64,000 bases of DNA. Source: Atrina japonica. Lineage: Eukaryota > Mollusca > Bivalvia > Pterioida > Pinnidae. Each line of letters begins with the position of its first letter. Position 1 is the stretch's first letter. The stretch lies in NCBI GenBank assembly GCA_030159075.1, contig BROG01000401.1:248001-312000 (forward strand), given 5' to 3'. Below the pieces are notes generated by a model that was given only the letters and a program-made list of their open reading frames with translations, was not told the DNA's origin and did no database searches. The position numbers and the translations under genes were made by a program. Shown piece after piece: positions 12,325-30,890 of this stretch.

Positions 12325-12773
12325 TGTAGAACTTGTGGTTGTAATTATATCTTAAAAACAGAACTTTTCTTTCGAGTAAACAACTAATATTAAAGTTTAT
12401 TACACCTTCTGTTAAAATTTCGTAGTCTGATTGGCTAAGAGAGATGTGAAAATTTTCAATGGTAGCAGCTCAGTTAACAAAGATAAAGAAGCCAGGGTGA
12501 CAAACCAAAAATATCACATGCACCAACGTTATGCGCGTATGGTTCATACCACTGAGCCAAGGTGACATTCCAAAAATGTCATGCACCAACGTTATGCGCG
12601 TGCAGTTCGTCCCAGTACTGTGAGAGCTTTTCGTCGTAGCCAAAATGTTTGTAGTCTATTTGTTTTGTATTTTTTAGCTTGCTGGATAATAGTTTAGATG
12701 TAAAATATCTATGGTAATACGTTAAAGCAAACAAATATGACACTCGGTATAATGAAATAAATTTAACATTCAT
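12325..12773. other. Intergenic DNA with two diverged copies of a short repeat
   Basis: No gene seen. 'caccaacgttatgcgcgt' occurs twice, near 12521 and 12582, each preceded by a 'ggtgacaaaccaaaaatatc'-like block. Confidence 0.5.
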
Positions 12774-12882
12774 GAGAGGGTGATATTGCAATTTTCACTT
12801 CTCGGAAAGCATTGTTGACCTCGGTTTCGACTCGATCAGCAATGCTTCCTCGTGGTGAAAATATGCAATATCACCCTCTCTT
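12774..12882. repeat. Imperfect palindrome
   Basis: 'gagagggtgatattgcaa' plus 'ttttcac' on the left is mirrored by 'gtgaaaatatgcaatatcac' plus 'cctctc' on the right, with inner arms 'aagcattgttgac' and 'gatcagcaatgctt'. It is probably a small foldback element. Confidence 0.7.
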
Positions 12883-12951
12883 AGTATAATGTTGATATAA
12901 TATATTGAATATTACAGTGTCTCATGGAAAATTTGTTTACTCATGTATGAC

Positions 12952-12955
<4 letters not shown>

Positions 12956-13016
<61 letters not shown>
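12956..13016. repeat. (TA)n microsatellite
   Basis: A TA run directly upstream of a tandem-repeat block. Confidence 0.95.
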
Positions 13017-13023
<7 letters not shown>

Positions 13024-13069
13024 ATATTCATTTGTATATATTATATGTATGTATATAAATTGCATCTCC

Positions 13070-13640
13070 TTGAAAGGTTCCCATTAAGGTGTATATATTA
13101 CATTTTCAGAGAGATCGGAATCAAACATGGCCGACTGGAGGCCATCTTGAATTTTGACTAAAGGAAGTTTGTTACCGCTTTTTCTCAGAAAGATCTGATG
13201 AGATCTCGTTGAAATTTGACATCAAGGTTCCCCTTCAGATTTAGTTGCACATATTGCATTTTCAGAGAGATCAAAATCCAATGTGGCCGACAGGCGGCCA
13301 TCTTGGATTTTGACTATAGGAAATTTGTTATTGCTATTTCTAAAAATGACTATGGGGATGTCTTTGAAATTTGACATGAAGATTCCCTGTAAGGTCTAGT
13401 TGTGCATATCACATTTTCAGAGAAATTGGATTCCAACATGGCTGACAGACGGTCATCTTGGATTTGACAATGGAAGTGTGTATTTCTCAGAATGTACTGA
13501 AAGAATCTTTATTAATCCGAAATGGATAATAGAGGTTACCCCTGAGGTCTAAATGTGCAGTTTACATTTTTTTAGAGAGATCAAAATCCAAAATGGACAC
13601 CTGTCGGCTATGATGAGTTTCATTCTCTCTGAAAATGTAA
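13070..13640. repeat. Tandem repeat of about 155 bp, 3-4 diverged units
   Basis: 'ttttcagagagatc' starts near-repeats at about 13105, 13260, 13415 and 13570, each followed by a 'atggccga...ggccatcttgga' block. The size and 'gccatcttgga' motif echo the core monomers of the element at 10127-11701, but the consensus differs. It may be a second pearl-like element lacking clear arms. Confidence 0.65.
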
Positions 13641-14273
13641 TATGTTCAGTTTAAGTTCAGTTTCGCTATAATCTTGTTAAAAAAGTATTTCACAGAAATA
13701 TGGATTTTAGTTCAAATTCAATGTTGAGACACAAAATAAGAGAATAGAAAAGAAAACAAAAACAAAAAACAGTCTGTCATAGATCAGACAGGATATTCCA
13801 TTGTAGGTGCCAAGATCCCTCTGGGATTTCTTGATCAAAATACTCCTAAATTTCTTAATGTAAGATATTTTTCAATTTACACCGCTAATCGTAGAATGTT
13901 TCTTTCATTTTGATAGTACTACTTACACTTTTAGTTCATAGTTTTGGGGAAAAATATTGTTAAACCTAGATCTTAATTTGGAAATGTCATTTTATGGCAT
14001 TTGTTAAAGTTATGTACGAGGTTTCAGTTTTAGAAATATGAAGATTATAAGAAACATTTCGAAGAAAAATAATAATTAAAAAGAAATGTAGTACATAATT
14101 AAATGAAAAACAAGTAGTTAAACAACATGTATAAACATTTCACAATTTTTATTTTTTTGAAATGCCAATATTGAACAAATTAAGAGAAATATTTGAAAAA
14201 CTGTTATATACGTTATAGGAGTAAAAGATTTTGGGAACGCACTGTTGTCCCACAGCTGTATATCGACAACGCA

Positions 14274-20008
<5,735 letters not shown>

Positions 20009-20548
20009 TTTAAAACTCTGTAATTGTTTAATTACTTAAAGAGGCATTAGCTATGTTTTCAACAAAATTTATTTCGTTTTTCACTACTTCAATTGATGTA
20101 CAATAACAAAAAAGAGATATACCCAGGCATATAAATTCTTATATCCCTGGTCAGGTCCAGTGCCGTATGCGTATTCAAAAAGTAAGGTTGAATTTATCAT
20201 TTGCGAACAAATAATTGCCAAAGTGGGTTCCTCAAGCAATTAATTTTTACAAAATATAAGAATAGGAATTTAAGAATTGTGTAATTCTTTTTATGTTATT
20301 GCACATCAGTCTAAGCAGTTAAAAGGAACTTTTTTGTAGTAAAAACACATCTAATGCCCCTTTAAAAGAAATGTTAATTTATTTGATTACTTAGCAATAG
20401 ACAAAATAGTTATCGCTGATTCATCGTCATATTGTTATGACCTGTTTAGATGTTATGATATCACATCTCAATGACTGATCTAAAACTCTGATCTAATTTT
20501 AGATACTAGGCGGTTAATATTAAAGTCCCCAGATCTTCTAGGGCTATT
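20009..20548. other. Region just 3' of DHDH copy A
   Basis: Holds a copy of the palindromic MITE (about 20040-20355). No clear AATAAA polyadenylation signal was found close to the stop codon. Confidence 0.5.
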
Positions 20549-21421
20549 CTAAAGCGGTATGAGCTGTCGTTGGTGAAAAATTTTATATGTTCATTTTATG
20601 TGATATATATATTCCAAAGAGACCATTTGGTGGTTAGAATAACGAGTGCATATATTTTGGTACATAATCATTTCATACCTAAATCGGGCAACGTTTGTCT
20701 TTTTCGTCGTTTCGAAACCTTCGTTTCTGATATTATCCACGTGCCGGGCATTTCGGGCGATTTCGACCCATTTTAAACTCGTCCCATCGGATTCTCGACT
20801 TTATCATTCTTGACACATGACCTGCCCAACTCCATCGGACATTGCGGCACGATTGTAAAGCATGAGGTACGCATACTTTTCACAGTTATTGTTTTGATTT
20901 TGTCAATGTCAGCATTTATGGTAACATTGAAAATCGGAAAATTTTCTTTAAGTGACTTAATATATTTATTCATATATTTATCCGATTTTCTTCAGGTATT
21001 TAAAATAGCGTTGAAAAGCATATATTTTATATAATGCATGCACTTTCCAATAAAAATAACATCCTGTATTTTTAAAAAAAATTAAAAAACACATAAAAAC
21101 CGGTCGAATGTAACATACACCGATTATGTCAAGGACTGACATTGCAGATAGACCGAGCGCGTAAAGATCCCTTGATAGAATTACGAAGCACATTAGATAT
21201 GGCGAACGAGTTTATCTGAAAGGTCATTGCATACATAAATACAGCTGGAATTTTAAGGTACGGGAAAACTTAAATTCTAAAAAAACTAATAACTTCGAAA
21301 AGGCGATCTTTTTTACAAAGTTTTACATGTTTGATAATTTATTTGAACACACATTTTATCATATTCTCGACTAGATGTCAGGGGACAAAAATAATTATTG
21401 TGACAGCTTATATCGCTTTAA
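20549..21421 (+). mobile_element. TTAA-flanked inverted-repeat transposon, copy 3
   Basis: Left end CTAAAGCGGTATGAGCTGTC; right end GACAGCTTATATCGCTTTAA. The interior matches copies 1, 2 and 4, with an internal deletion in the left half. The left TTAA has one change. Confidence 0.75.
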
Positions 21422-21881
21422 AAACAACAGATCAACGTATTATTGCCTTTTTTGACAGGATTATGGTTAATCATATAAATTATAATTTATTGTAACAATA
21501 TTGTAACGTTAATATATCTACTTTTCCTGGACATTTCGCTACCTTTAATTTGTGCGATTTTAACCTTTGATGAGAGGGCAAATTTAAGGTAGAAGCGAAA
21601 TTTATTTTCAAGCTACATAACTGAAGTACGGGCATACGTACCATCCATGGAACTATAGTGTTAAGAGTTAATTAAGTCGTGGTGAATATGTTTTATGTCG
21701 TACAAGGGCGAATATTTTTGTGCACAATGTATATTATCTGTTGGTCAATGATCATTTTCATGGCGTTTATTTTTATACATTGCCATTTAATTATTGAAAA
21801 CAATCTCCTCAGAGATTCACCGAAGCCATAGGACATGATACGAGATATATTGAAACTCCAAATACTCAGTGCCCCGTTTTC

Positions 21882-21885
<4 letters not shown>

Positions 21886-21976
<91 letters not shown>
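21886..21976. repeat. (TA)n microsatellite
   Basis: A pure TA run. The matching place in unit B (about 37180) has only a short TA stub, so it expanded after duplication or contracted in B. Confidence 0.95.
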
Positions 21977-21980
<4 letters not shown>

Positions 21981-22094
21981 CTGGTGAAATTAATTATTCT
22001 ATTTCGGTGGTGTCATTATTACACACCCACATAAGATATTTAAGATTTAATGGGTCATCATGCATCTTATTTGAGATTTCAGTTTAGACAATTG

Positions 22095-22300
22095 GCTGTC
22101 TTGCTTCATTTGGTTTTTTTTTATTTGACTGTGGAGTCACGGCGGGTGTGACCATTCGACAGGCGATACTTACTCCTCCATGGTACCTGATCCCACCTCT
22201 TTATTTCCAGAAGTCCGTGTTTGTCGATTTTTTGCCGGATTTGTATCTATATCCTGGACATCCCAGAAAATCTGAGATTTTTCATATTGTCTTAGATACA
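22095..22300 (+). mobile_element. Retroelement 3' tail fragment
   Basis: 'gactgtggagtcacggcggg' and 'gatacttactcctccatgg' match the non-coding tail of the element at 29755-30380. It is paired with 37290-37500 in unit B. Confidence 0.65.
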
Positions 22301-22379
22301 CCAGTTCTATAATAGGTACTAAGAGGTATTCCGAACGATACACCATGCTTTACACGTAAATTTTATTTTAATTGACACA

Positions 22380-22425
22380 GTTATCCGCGATGCTCTAGCC
22401 ACTCCGTCACGGATACCCCTTTACA
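22380..22425 (-). mobile_element. Fragment of SINE family 2 head
   Basis: 'gctctagccactccgtcacg' plus 'gatacccctttac' is the complement of a tRNA Leu/Ser-like 'cgagtggttagagc' head. A similar end occurs at 39160-39200. Confidence 0.5.
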
Positions 22426-22661
22426 TATTTCTTGATTCTTGATATCATGTATATGTAAAATAGTAATTTAAGAATTTTTATGCCTGTGTATATCTCTTAT
22501 TTGTTATTATACATCAATCTAAGTAGTGAAAAAAATTAATAATTATTTTTTGGAGGTAATGTCCCCTTAAATTATGTACACAATTAATGCACAAGCCTTG
22601 CTTCCTGCGTAACATTAACGCACAACTGATGCTTTGGATAAATAATTGCTAAATAAATTGG

Positions 22662-22915
22662 TTGGTTGAACTTCCCACTCAAGAATCTTTAACTGATATG
22701 GAAATGTGACCAATGCCGATGAAGGGCTCCAAAGTTTGGCCTATTCTCGGCACTTACGGCCATGTAGCAGTGAGTATTCTTAACGTGTCGACGCCTAATG
22801 TGTCACGGGACTTCAATTTTTATAAATTCATACAAAGGGCAGGAATCAGACCTATCGCCAGCTGGAATCGAACTCACGACTTCACGATGACTGAGTCAGC
22901 CGGCGCACTGCCATA
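22662..22915 (-). mobile_element. SINE family 1, minus orientation
   Basis: Runs from the tail complement ('cttcccactcaagaatcttt') through 'ccgatgaagggctccaaagt' and 'cgtgtcgacgcctaatgtgt' to a degraded head. The counterpart region of unit B (39830-39900) lacks it, so it probably inserted after the duplication. Confidence 0.75.
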
Positions 22916-23919
22916 TAAATAAGCAAATAACAAAACTGAAGAGAAATGCACCTTTATGATTTACGTGTTTTGTTTTCAAACGTAGTGATCAACAGAAACA
23001 ACTACAATATTATCATAAACATCAACAATGTCAATATCTGTGCATAAGGTAGTTATAATTGATCAAATAAATATGTTCACTGGAACATAGATATTGGTAA
23101 AAATATACAATTTAAATATTGATAATATTATTGATGAAAATTGTATATTAGTTGCCTTTTAATCATCGATGAATGTCATCAATGATATTACTTGAATAAA
23201 CTAGTCATGACTCTAATAATTCATCATGTGATCCATTATGAAAACAGAAACCTCTGTATGGGTCTACCAAGGGGAATTGGCACATGTTTACAAATACAAC
23301 GAGTCTAAATGAAATCTTAACAGGGGTGACAGGCTACTTGTCGATACAAAAATATTAGACCTTAAGTAATGCAAAGCACTACGATTTATCCGTACAACCT
23401 ACCTTTGGAGAATAGATTGGACAAAACCCGGATGTGCCACTTCACCTTAGTATAACTGTACATGACGACAGAATTAAAAACAGTGACATTGAAATCAAAT
23501 ATGAATATTTAAAACAACTGTTTAAAATTACAAAGTTTTAAGTCTATTATGACCTATTCCAGCGATTGTCGATTTTTTATTTTATTCTTATAGATATTTC
23601 TTTGTTTATCCAATATTACCAGAATTGTATATGTATCCTGGGTATCCTGTGTATACTATGGTATCTGAGATTTTATATTCTTTTAATTTGTACTGTTATT
23701 CTGATCATCACTTTTTTATTTAGGGTTACATCACTTGAACAGGAATTTTAGCACTATATCTTTGAAAAAAAATTAAAAGTTTGAAAATAAATACTTATAT
23801 ATTTTATACGTTATATTTTTTTATGAATGCCAGATCAGTAATAAAACATTTTTTTTTTAAAATAGAACATCCACCCCACACAATATTTTCTATAGTATTC
23901 CTTCAGGGAAGTGAAGACA

Positions 23920-24165
23920 ATTGTTCGATAGTGTTGTTGAGTCGTCTATATAATTACGAAGAGGATTCATCCCTCACTTATTTCATTTGAATTTGACTGT
24001 GGACTCACGGCGGGTGTGACCATTCAACAAGGGATGCTTACTCCTGTATGGCACCTGATCCCACTTCTGGATTTCTAGAGGTCCGTGTTTGTCTAATATT
24101 CATCAGATTTGTATATTGTATCCTGAAAATCCTGAAGATTAATACTTTGGTATCTGTGATTTTTA
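23920..24165 (+). mobile_element. Retroelement 3' tail at the A/B duplication junction
   Basis: Contains 'gactgtggactcacggcggg' and 'gggatgcttactcctgtatg', as in the longer copy at 29755-30380. It sits where unit A ends and unit B begins (about 24.2 kb). Confidence 0.65.
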
Positions 24166-27100
24166 TATAGAAATCTTTCCGGCGGATTCTCTAAGCGGAA
24201 TGTTGACGCCGTCATCGTTTTAAAATCACGGCCCGGAATCGCTACACGTTTAGAATTTGACCTTGTATGATGCCTCAGTTAATTACAAACTTGAACGCTT
24301 TTATAATTGCAACATCTAGGCCCAAAACGAAAATAGTAATGATTTCCTCTCATTAATATGGTTACTATTTATAGTTTACATGCACATGCAAACAATGTTT
24401 TTTCATCTTTATGCACCTTTAGCTGTTAACCATGTTCTTGCAATGACAGAATCACGATTTACAGTTCTTTCAAAAGAATATGGGGATTTTTCGAGAATGG
24501 GCACATGGAGGTATAATATAAGTTAAAGCGACCCATCAAATTTGCATAATATACACCAAATTTTCAGGTGAATCACCAATTAACGTAAAATTCATATGGA
24601 TTTAACGTATAAGCTCGATTAAATATCATAAACACAATACCAAATTTATTATGCTCAAAACGATCGTTTCTGTCAATTAGACTTCATCCTTAAAATGTAT
24701 ATGTATTTTCTAATGAGAAAGTGGTATCATACAAGGTCAATAGGAAATCTAAAAGTATAGCCGAAATCCGTCTAAGAATAGTAACCACTGTAAAAAGTTG
24801 ACTATTTTAGCTTTAGATAATTTTGGAATTTAAATGGTGTTATCAGTGCCAAATATTACTTTATTATAAGATTATCAGCTGGTACCGAAATACCAGGTAC
24901 TAGGTTTATGTATACCCTCGGGGACTCAAACGGTTCACCAGCAGTGGCAACGACCTTTGCCTGTGTATAATAGAATATCAACACGAGGTTACATGTATAT
25001 TACTAGAGAATTATGTATACACATGTTAGCAAACAATCTAAAGAACAGTTGAAGGTTATCACTGTTGATAGATAGCTTACATTTACGATTGTTTACCTCT
25101 GTAGCCTACGCCAACAAACATTGTAACAGTTGTGTTTCAACTGGTAAAACTGCGGGTAAGTACATGTACTGATATTTTATCATTGAACGCATACAATATA
25201 AAAAATTGTTGTGGTGGAATTTACTTCCTGGCGTAAATAACAAATCACTCAGTTTCTAAGTCATTAAAATTGACACACAAGTAAAGATAAGCTACGTATA
25301 TCTGTAGGCCTATATATATATACAATGTAATTCAGTGGATATGCAAGCAAACAAAAGTCCATGCGTAAAACATCCTATGCAATTTAAATCTGAAGCTTAA
25401 AATTAGATTAGAATTTATCATTGACCTACTTAAACAGGCTTTTGTTGACACAGATATTAACATTCCTGCTTTGCGACACAATATCAGCTGCCATATTTTT
25501 TACAAGTTCCTCCTAAGGTAGATGTTCAATGGAACGTTTATTTCATTTGTTTTCTTTGTCTAATTTGTCATTTTATGCAGATCAGCATGTCTTGCACGTC
25601 TATACACTACGATTTGATCTAAATGTTTGTGATCAACTCCGATTACACAGATGTTACAACATAAAGCTTGGACATTCATTTACTACAGTGAAATTAGCAT
25701 ATACCCCCCTTAGAATCACAACACAACCGGTCTTTATATAGAGTGAGTCTTTATATAGAAGTTGATTTCTACACAGATGGTACTGGTGGTCTTTATATAC
25801 AGGTGGTCGCTTAAGCAGGATTCACTGTACCTATTTACTTTTTTTTCTTTTTGGTGGCCATATTATCAGAACAAAATGGAACTTTTACAGAGATGTTGGT
25901 GTCAATAATTTATTGATAAAATGCCGAAATTATATTTGAATTTACCAAATGTCGAAAGGACTCACAATTTCCGGTAATAGAATGGAAAAATATCCACTTA
26001 GGGGAAAAAGGACACCTGGTCACGTGGCCAGAATGTCAACACAGTTATTTAAACTGGAACTGATGTTGGCAATGTAAATAAAGATGACAGATGTGGCAAA
26101 TTTGTCCAGAGAAGACATAAATTGAATTGTAAATTCATATCAAGAAATAAATTAAGTTGTTCTTTGTGAAAAATAATAATTTAACAGTCATGTTTTTGTC
26201 TCAGCTATGAAACACAGCTTCACATTGTCTGGCATCTTTTGCCCCTGTCCGTTTCTCTGGGTACAGTCATATTTTGACATAAATTATCATTACTATCTTA
26301 TAGTATCTGATACGTTTTTGTAATTTACTGAAACGGTTCATTTTGATGAGGTGCATCGTCCAATCAAGTTCATGGTCATGTTCAAGGTCACACTCAAGGT
26401 CAAATAATGGTACAATCTTCTCTTAAAGGAATTTTTGTTAAAAATATTCAATTTCGGCACACTTCTAGGTGTTATTTCTTCGTTGTATACCCACAACGTA
26501 TTTTATTGAATCTAAATAATTGTTAGCCATTCTAAATTGAACATTTACAAAAAAAAATTTAAAACTGATGACTAAATTTTTTACAGTGACCGAATTTAAG
26601 TGTACACATTGATATCATGGCTTTCGATAAAATTAAAAAGTTATATAGAAAAATATGAATTTTGTAATAAATGACTATTTTGTAATAATGAAAAGGGCAG
26701 TAAAGGGAAAAAAATAAAAATTCGGGAAAGGGGCATAAATCTTGTATATGTAAATATATTACATACCGCAAATGTTCCAGATTATTCTTTCTAACAATTA
26801 ATATTTTTATAATGAATAAGTATGCAAAATTAAGAAGATTTTGATGATAGTTTTTTGTATACCCCGGGAATATTGTAGGTGATACTAACCACTACATTTG
26901 GAAAATGGTGGGTATTTTACCCGAATGCCCTGAAATGACTAAATAAGTTATGAATTTGTTAATAACCTTACATTCATTTTGTGAAGATATATTATTTTGT
27001 CTAAACTTGTCTAAAATAATTATCACTGCTATTATATTAAACACAATATAGAAACAACTAATTTTGAAATCGTTACTTCATTAATGAATATGAATCTTGT

Positions 27101-27573
27101 TATCCTATATATATAATATACACAGTGCCTCTTTATTTTGAACTTGTGATCATAATTATAGTTTAAGATCAGAATTGATATCTTCAGTAAACTATTTCAA
27201 AGTATGATATATCTTGAATATTACATACTGTATCAAGGAAAATGAGTGTATCCGTACATGACGTTTATATATATATTACGCTTTTAGTTCATAGTTTTGG
27301 GGAAAAAATTAAACCTGGATCTTAATTTTGAAATGTCATTTTATGGCATTTGTTAAAGTTATGTACGAGGTTTTAGTTTTAGAAATACATGTATAAAGAT
27401 TGTAAGAAACTTTTCGAAGAAAAATAATAATTAAAAATAAATGCAGTACATAATTAAATCAAAAACAAATTGTAAAACAACATGTATAAATGTATTAGAA
27501 TTTTATATTGGTAAAAATGTTTTGAAAATCCAAGAGAAATATATGAAAAAAAACTGTGATATACGTTATATAG
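24166..27573. other. Upstream flank of DHDH copy B
   Basis: No separate gene seen. Blocks match the upstream flank of copy A: 24308 with 7818, 25140-25290 with 8755-8910, and 27284-27480 with 13929-14130. A probable 5' untranslated exon ends at 25155, followed by the same donor and downstream block as at 8779. The pearl-like element, the TTAA transposon and the TC1-type MITE of unit A are absent here, which explains the shorter distance to the start codon. Confidence 0.6.
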
Positions 27574-27618
27574 GAAAGACACACATTTCGGGAATTCACT
27601 GTTGTCCCACACGACACA

Positions 27619-30600
27619 ATGACACTAAGATGGGGAATTTGTGGCGCTGGTATGATTTCCAATGACTTTTGCTCTGCATTGATGACCTTACCAAGAGAAG
27701 AACACGAGGTAAGTTTTGTACAAAATAATGTTAAAATACATTCCTTTCTGGCCATAATATTTCCCTATCATTGCACATTTTGGAATACATATACATTAAC
27801 CGTAAAGTATCCAGCAGATATGCCTTTTGAAATAATCACCATTATAGCCATTTGGAGTAAGCATAAGGACGGAGCTTGCGGGGTTCTTCTCCGGGCTAAG
27901 AACATGGGCGTATAGATATCATCGTTATAACACGTATGAAAGTAGTCTTCTCACAACCACTAATTTGGTCAAAGGCGTATATGATAGGATATTGCATCTT
28001 TTCTTCTGAAGTTAAAGGGTCATAAGCTGTGGGTTTTTTTTTTCAAATTCCGTCCTTTTTACTACTTAGATTGATATACAATAACAAAAAAGACGGATAT
28101 ACACAGGCAGAAAAATTCTTAAATCCCTATATATTTTGTCAAAATAGATTGCGAAACCCAGGTTTGGCACGGACTTGTTTACTTGCAACTGATTAACTCA
28201 ACCTTACTATTTGTATATGAATACCACATCTGACCTTATGTCTGTGTATAGCTCTTATTTGTTATTGTACATCAGGTACAAGTTGTAAAAGTAGAAAAAA
28301 TCGAAACAATTGTTTTAGGTAAACATAGCTAATGCCCCATTAAGTAAATGGAAAACGCAAGTAGGATTTTCAGTAAGAGATATAACAGAACTTACTGGGT
28401 CGTAGTAGATATAAATATTGTAGACACAGTATTTGCTGGATATCATCAAAATTCAAGTTTAATATATAACAAGTAGCAGACAAACACTAATGCTGTCCAA
28501 ATGGCTGTACAATGTCAAAGGAAATAAAACTTACAAGACAATTTTTATTAATGAACTCCAAAAATATCGATAATCTTTTTGTATGAAGACTTCAGCTTCT
28601 GTCATGAGATTTTGTTATGCTTTAACATTATCTCCACGAAGTTTTACACATTACAATATAATTGTTTCCATAACAATATTCTTTTATTCAAAAGATGCTC
28701 TTTCACATATTATCATAATATTCAATCTAGAAATACAGTAGTTATTATAATTTTCATCTATCATACAATGTTTCTATTCACTGACCAATTTCTTTCATTG
28801 CATTCATTGTTTTAAAATACGCCATGAAGATATTGACAATGTCTGATTCACATAAGATACCGGGACGGATTAACTTTTTGATTATCATACAGATGATTCT
28901 ACTTTATTTTTGGAAATGACAAGCTGCACGTGAAAAATGCTTTATTTCTCACTGGTGAGCCGACCTAGCTCAGTCGGTAGCGCGCTCGACTCTTGATCGT
29001 GAGGTCGTATCCTTCCTGTCCTTCGGATTGAGACAGTAAAAATCGAGGTAACGTGTTACAGTAGGTGTCGGCACGTTAAAGAACCCTCACTTCTCAATGG
29101 CCGTAAGTGCCGAGCATAGGCCAAAATTTGAAGCCCTTCACCGGCATTTGGTGACGTCTCCATATGAGTGAAAGATTCTTTAGTGGGATGTTAAACAAGA
29201 ATAAACAAACATAACATTTCTCACTGGTTACTCTCTTGTGTATGGTGATAAGTAGGACCGATTACTCTTGTTGGTGTAATGTGTATGTTACTTTATTACC
29301 TAAATCTCAAACTCGTCCAGGTCAAGAAAGGATTCACAAGACCCCCCCCTTTCAGGTGATATGAATTTTACTACACACAAGGGTGAAACTATACAGTAGT
29401 GTGTAAAACGGTATTGGAGTTCCCAATATAAAATTGAGGTTCAAGTGGAAAGGTTCAACTCATTATGGTCACGAATATAGGTTTAACTCATCAACCCCTG
29501 AAAACACTGAACTCTTCTGTAAATCAATATTAATGACTTGGACATGTCCAAATGAGTATTTAGGGGTGATTGGGTTAAGCGAAAATCAAATTTTGACCCT
29601 ACACACGACAATCTGAGAGCACCTTTAAAGGGGCATTAACTGTGTCTATTCCAAAACATTTTCTTTGTATTTTTTACAATTTTTTACAATAACAAGAAAG
29701 AGATATACACAGGCAGAAGAATTAAATTCCTATATATTTTGTGAAAATTGTTTCAGCGAACTAGAAATTAAAGATTCAAGAGAATCAAGCACACACGCTT
29801 CATACTTAGACATTTTACTTCCTATAGACACAGACGGGAAATTGGCAACTAAGCTATACGACAAACGCGACAATTTCGGCTTTCCCATCGTACATTTTCC
29901 ACATTTAAGTAGTAACATCCAACAGTCACCCGCATATGGAGTTTATATTTCACAAATGATCCGATATGCCCGGCGTGCTGAACATATGAAATTTCATATA
30001 CAGATGTAATCTACTCACTGACAAATTATTGACATAGGGATATCGAAAACCGCGTTTGATGTCAACGTTCCGCAAATTTTACGGTCGGTATAATAGTCTT
30101 GTTTGCGATTACTCTGTTTCACTGGGTGAAATGGTGAGTTGCCTTTTCGTTGGCGGTTGTTGAGACGTCTGTACCAATTGTGACAAGGATTCGTTCCTCA
30201 CGTATTTCATTTGAACTTGACTGTGGACTCACGGTGGGTGTGACCGGTCGACAGAGGATGCTTACTCCTCCATGGCACCTTATCCCACCTCTTGGTTTCC
30301 AGAGGTCCGTGTTTGTCCATTTTTGCCGGATTTGTATATGTGTCCTGGACATCGTAAAGATTTATACTTTATGTTTTATATTCAGAAAGTCAGTTTGGCA
30401 TTTATTCGTTTGCAAATTATTAATTCGTATAAACGATCGTCATTTAGTTTGCCCCCTTTTACAAATCTGTCACTTTGATAGTATGTTTAACCCTTCTAAT
30501 CCTACAGGCCACAATAGACTGGTCATGGACAATATAAAGAGCATGCCATCCAGATACTCATGGTTGAAAGGGTTAATGGGTCTAGTTAATTAATATTGTT

Positions 30601-30803
30601 TTGACGAATAATGGTAATTTACGTAACTTTCAGTAGTTGAAGAAGTATAAATCAACCTATTATTTATCATACAGATTACAGCAATAGCCGCCAGATCAGT
30701 AGAGAGGGCAAAAATCCTTGCTGACAAATTCAATGTGAAAACAGCATACGGCTCCTATGATGATATTGCTGGCAATCCAGATATAGGTAAACGATTACGT
30801 ACA

Positions 30804-30890
<87 letters not shown>

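Noticed and set aside
28957..29030. Functional tRNA gene
   Set aside because: A-box and B-box-like sequences are present, but the cloverleaf is incomplete and the segment continues into a SINE body with a target duplication.
30150..30593. 147-codon plus-strand frame in DHDH intron 1
   Set aside because: It runs through the non-coding tail of a retroelement and unrelated sequence; the same tail is closed in other copies.
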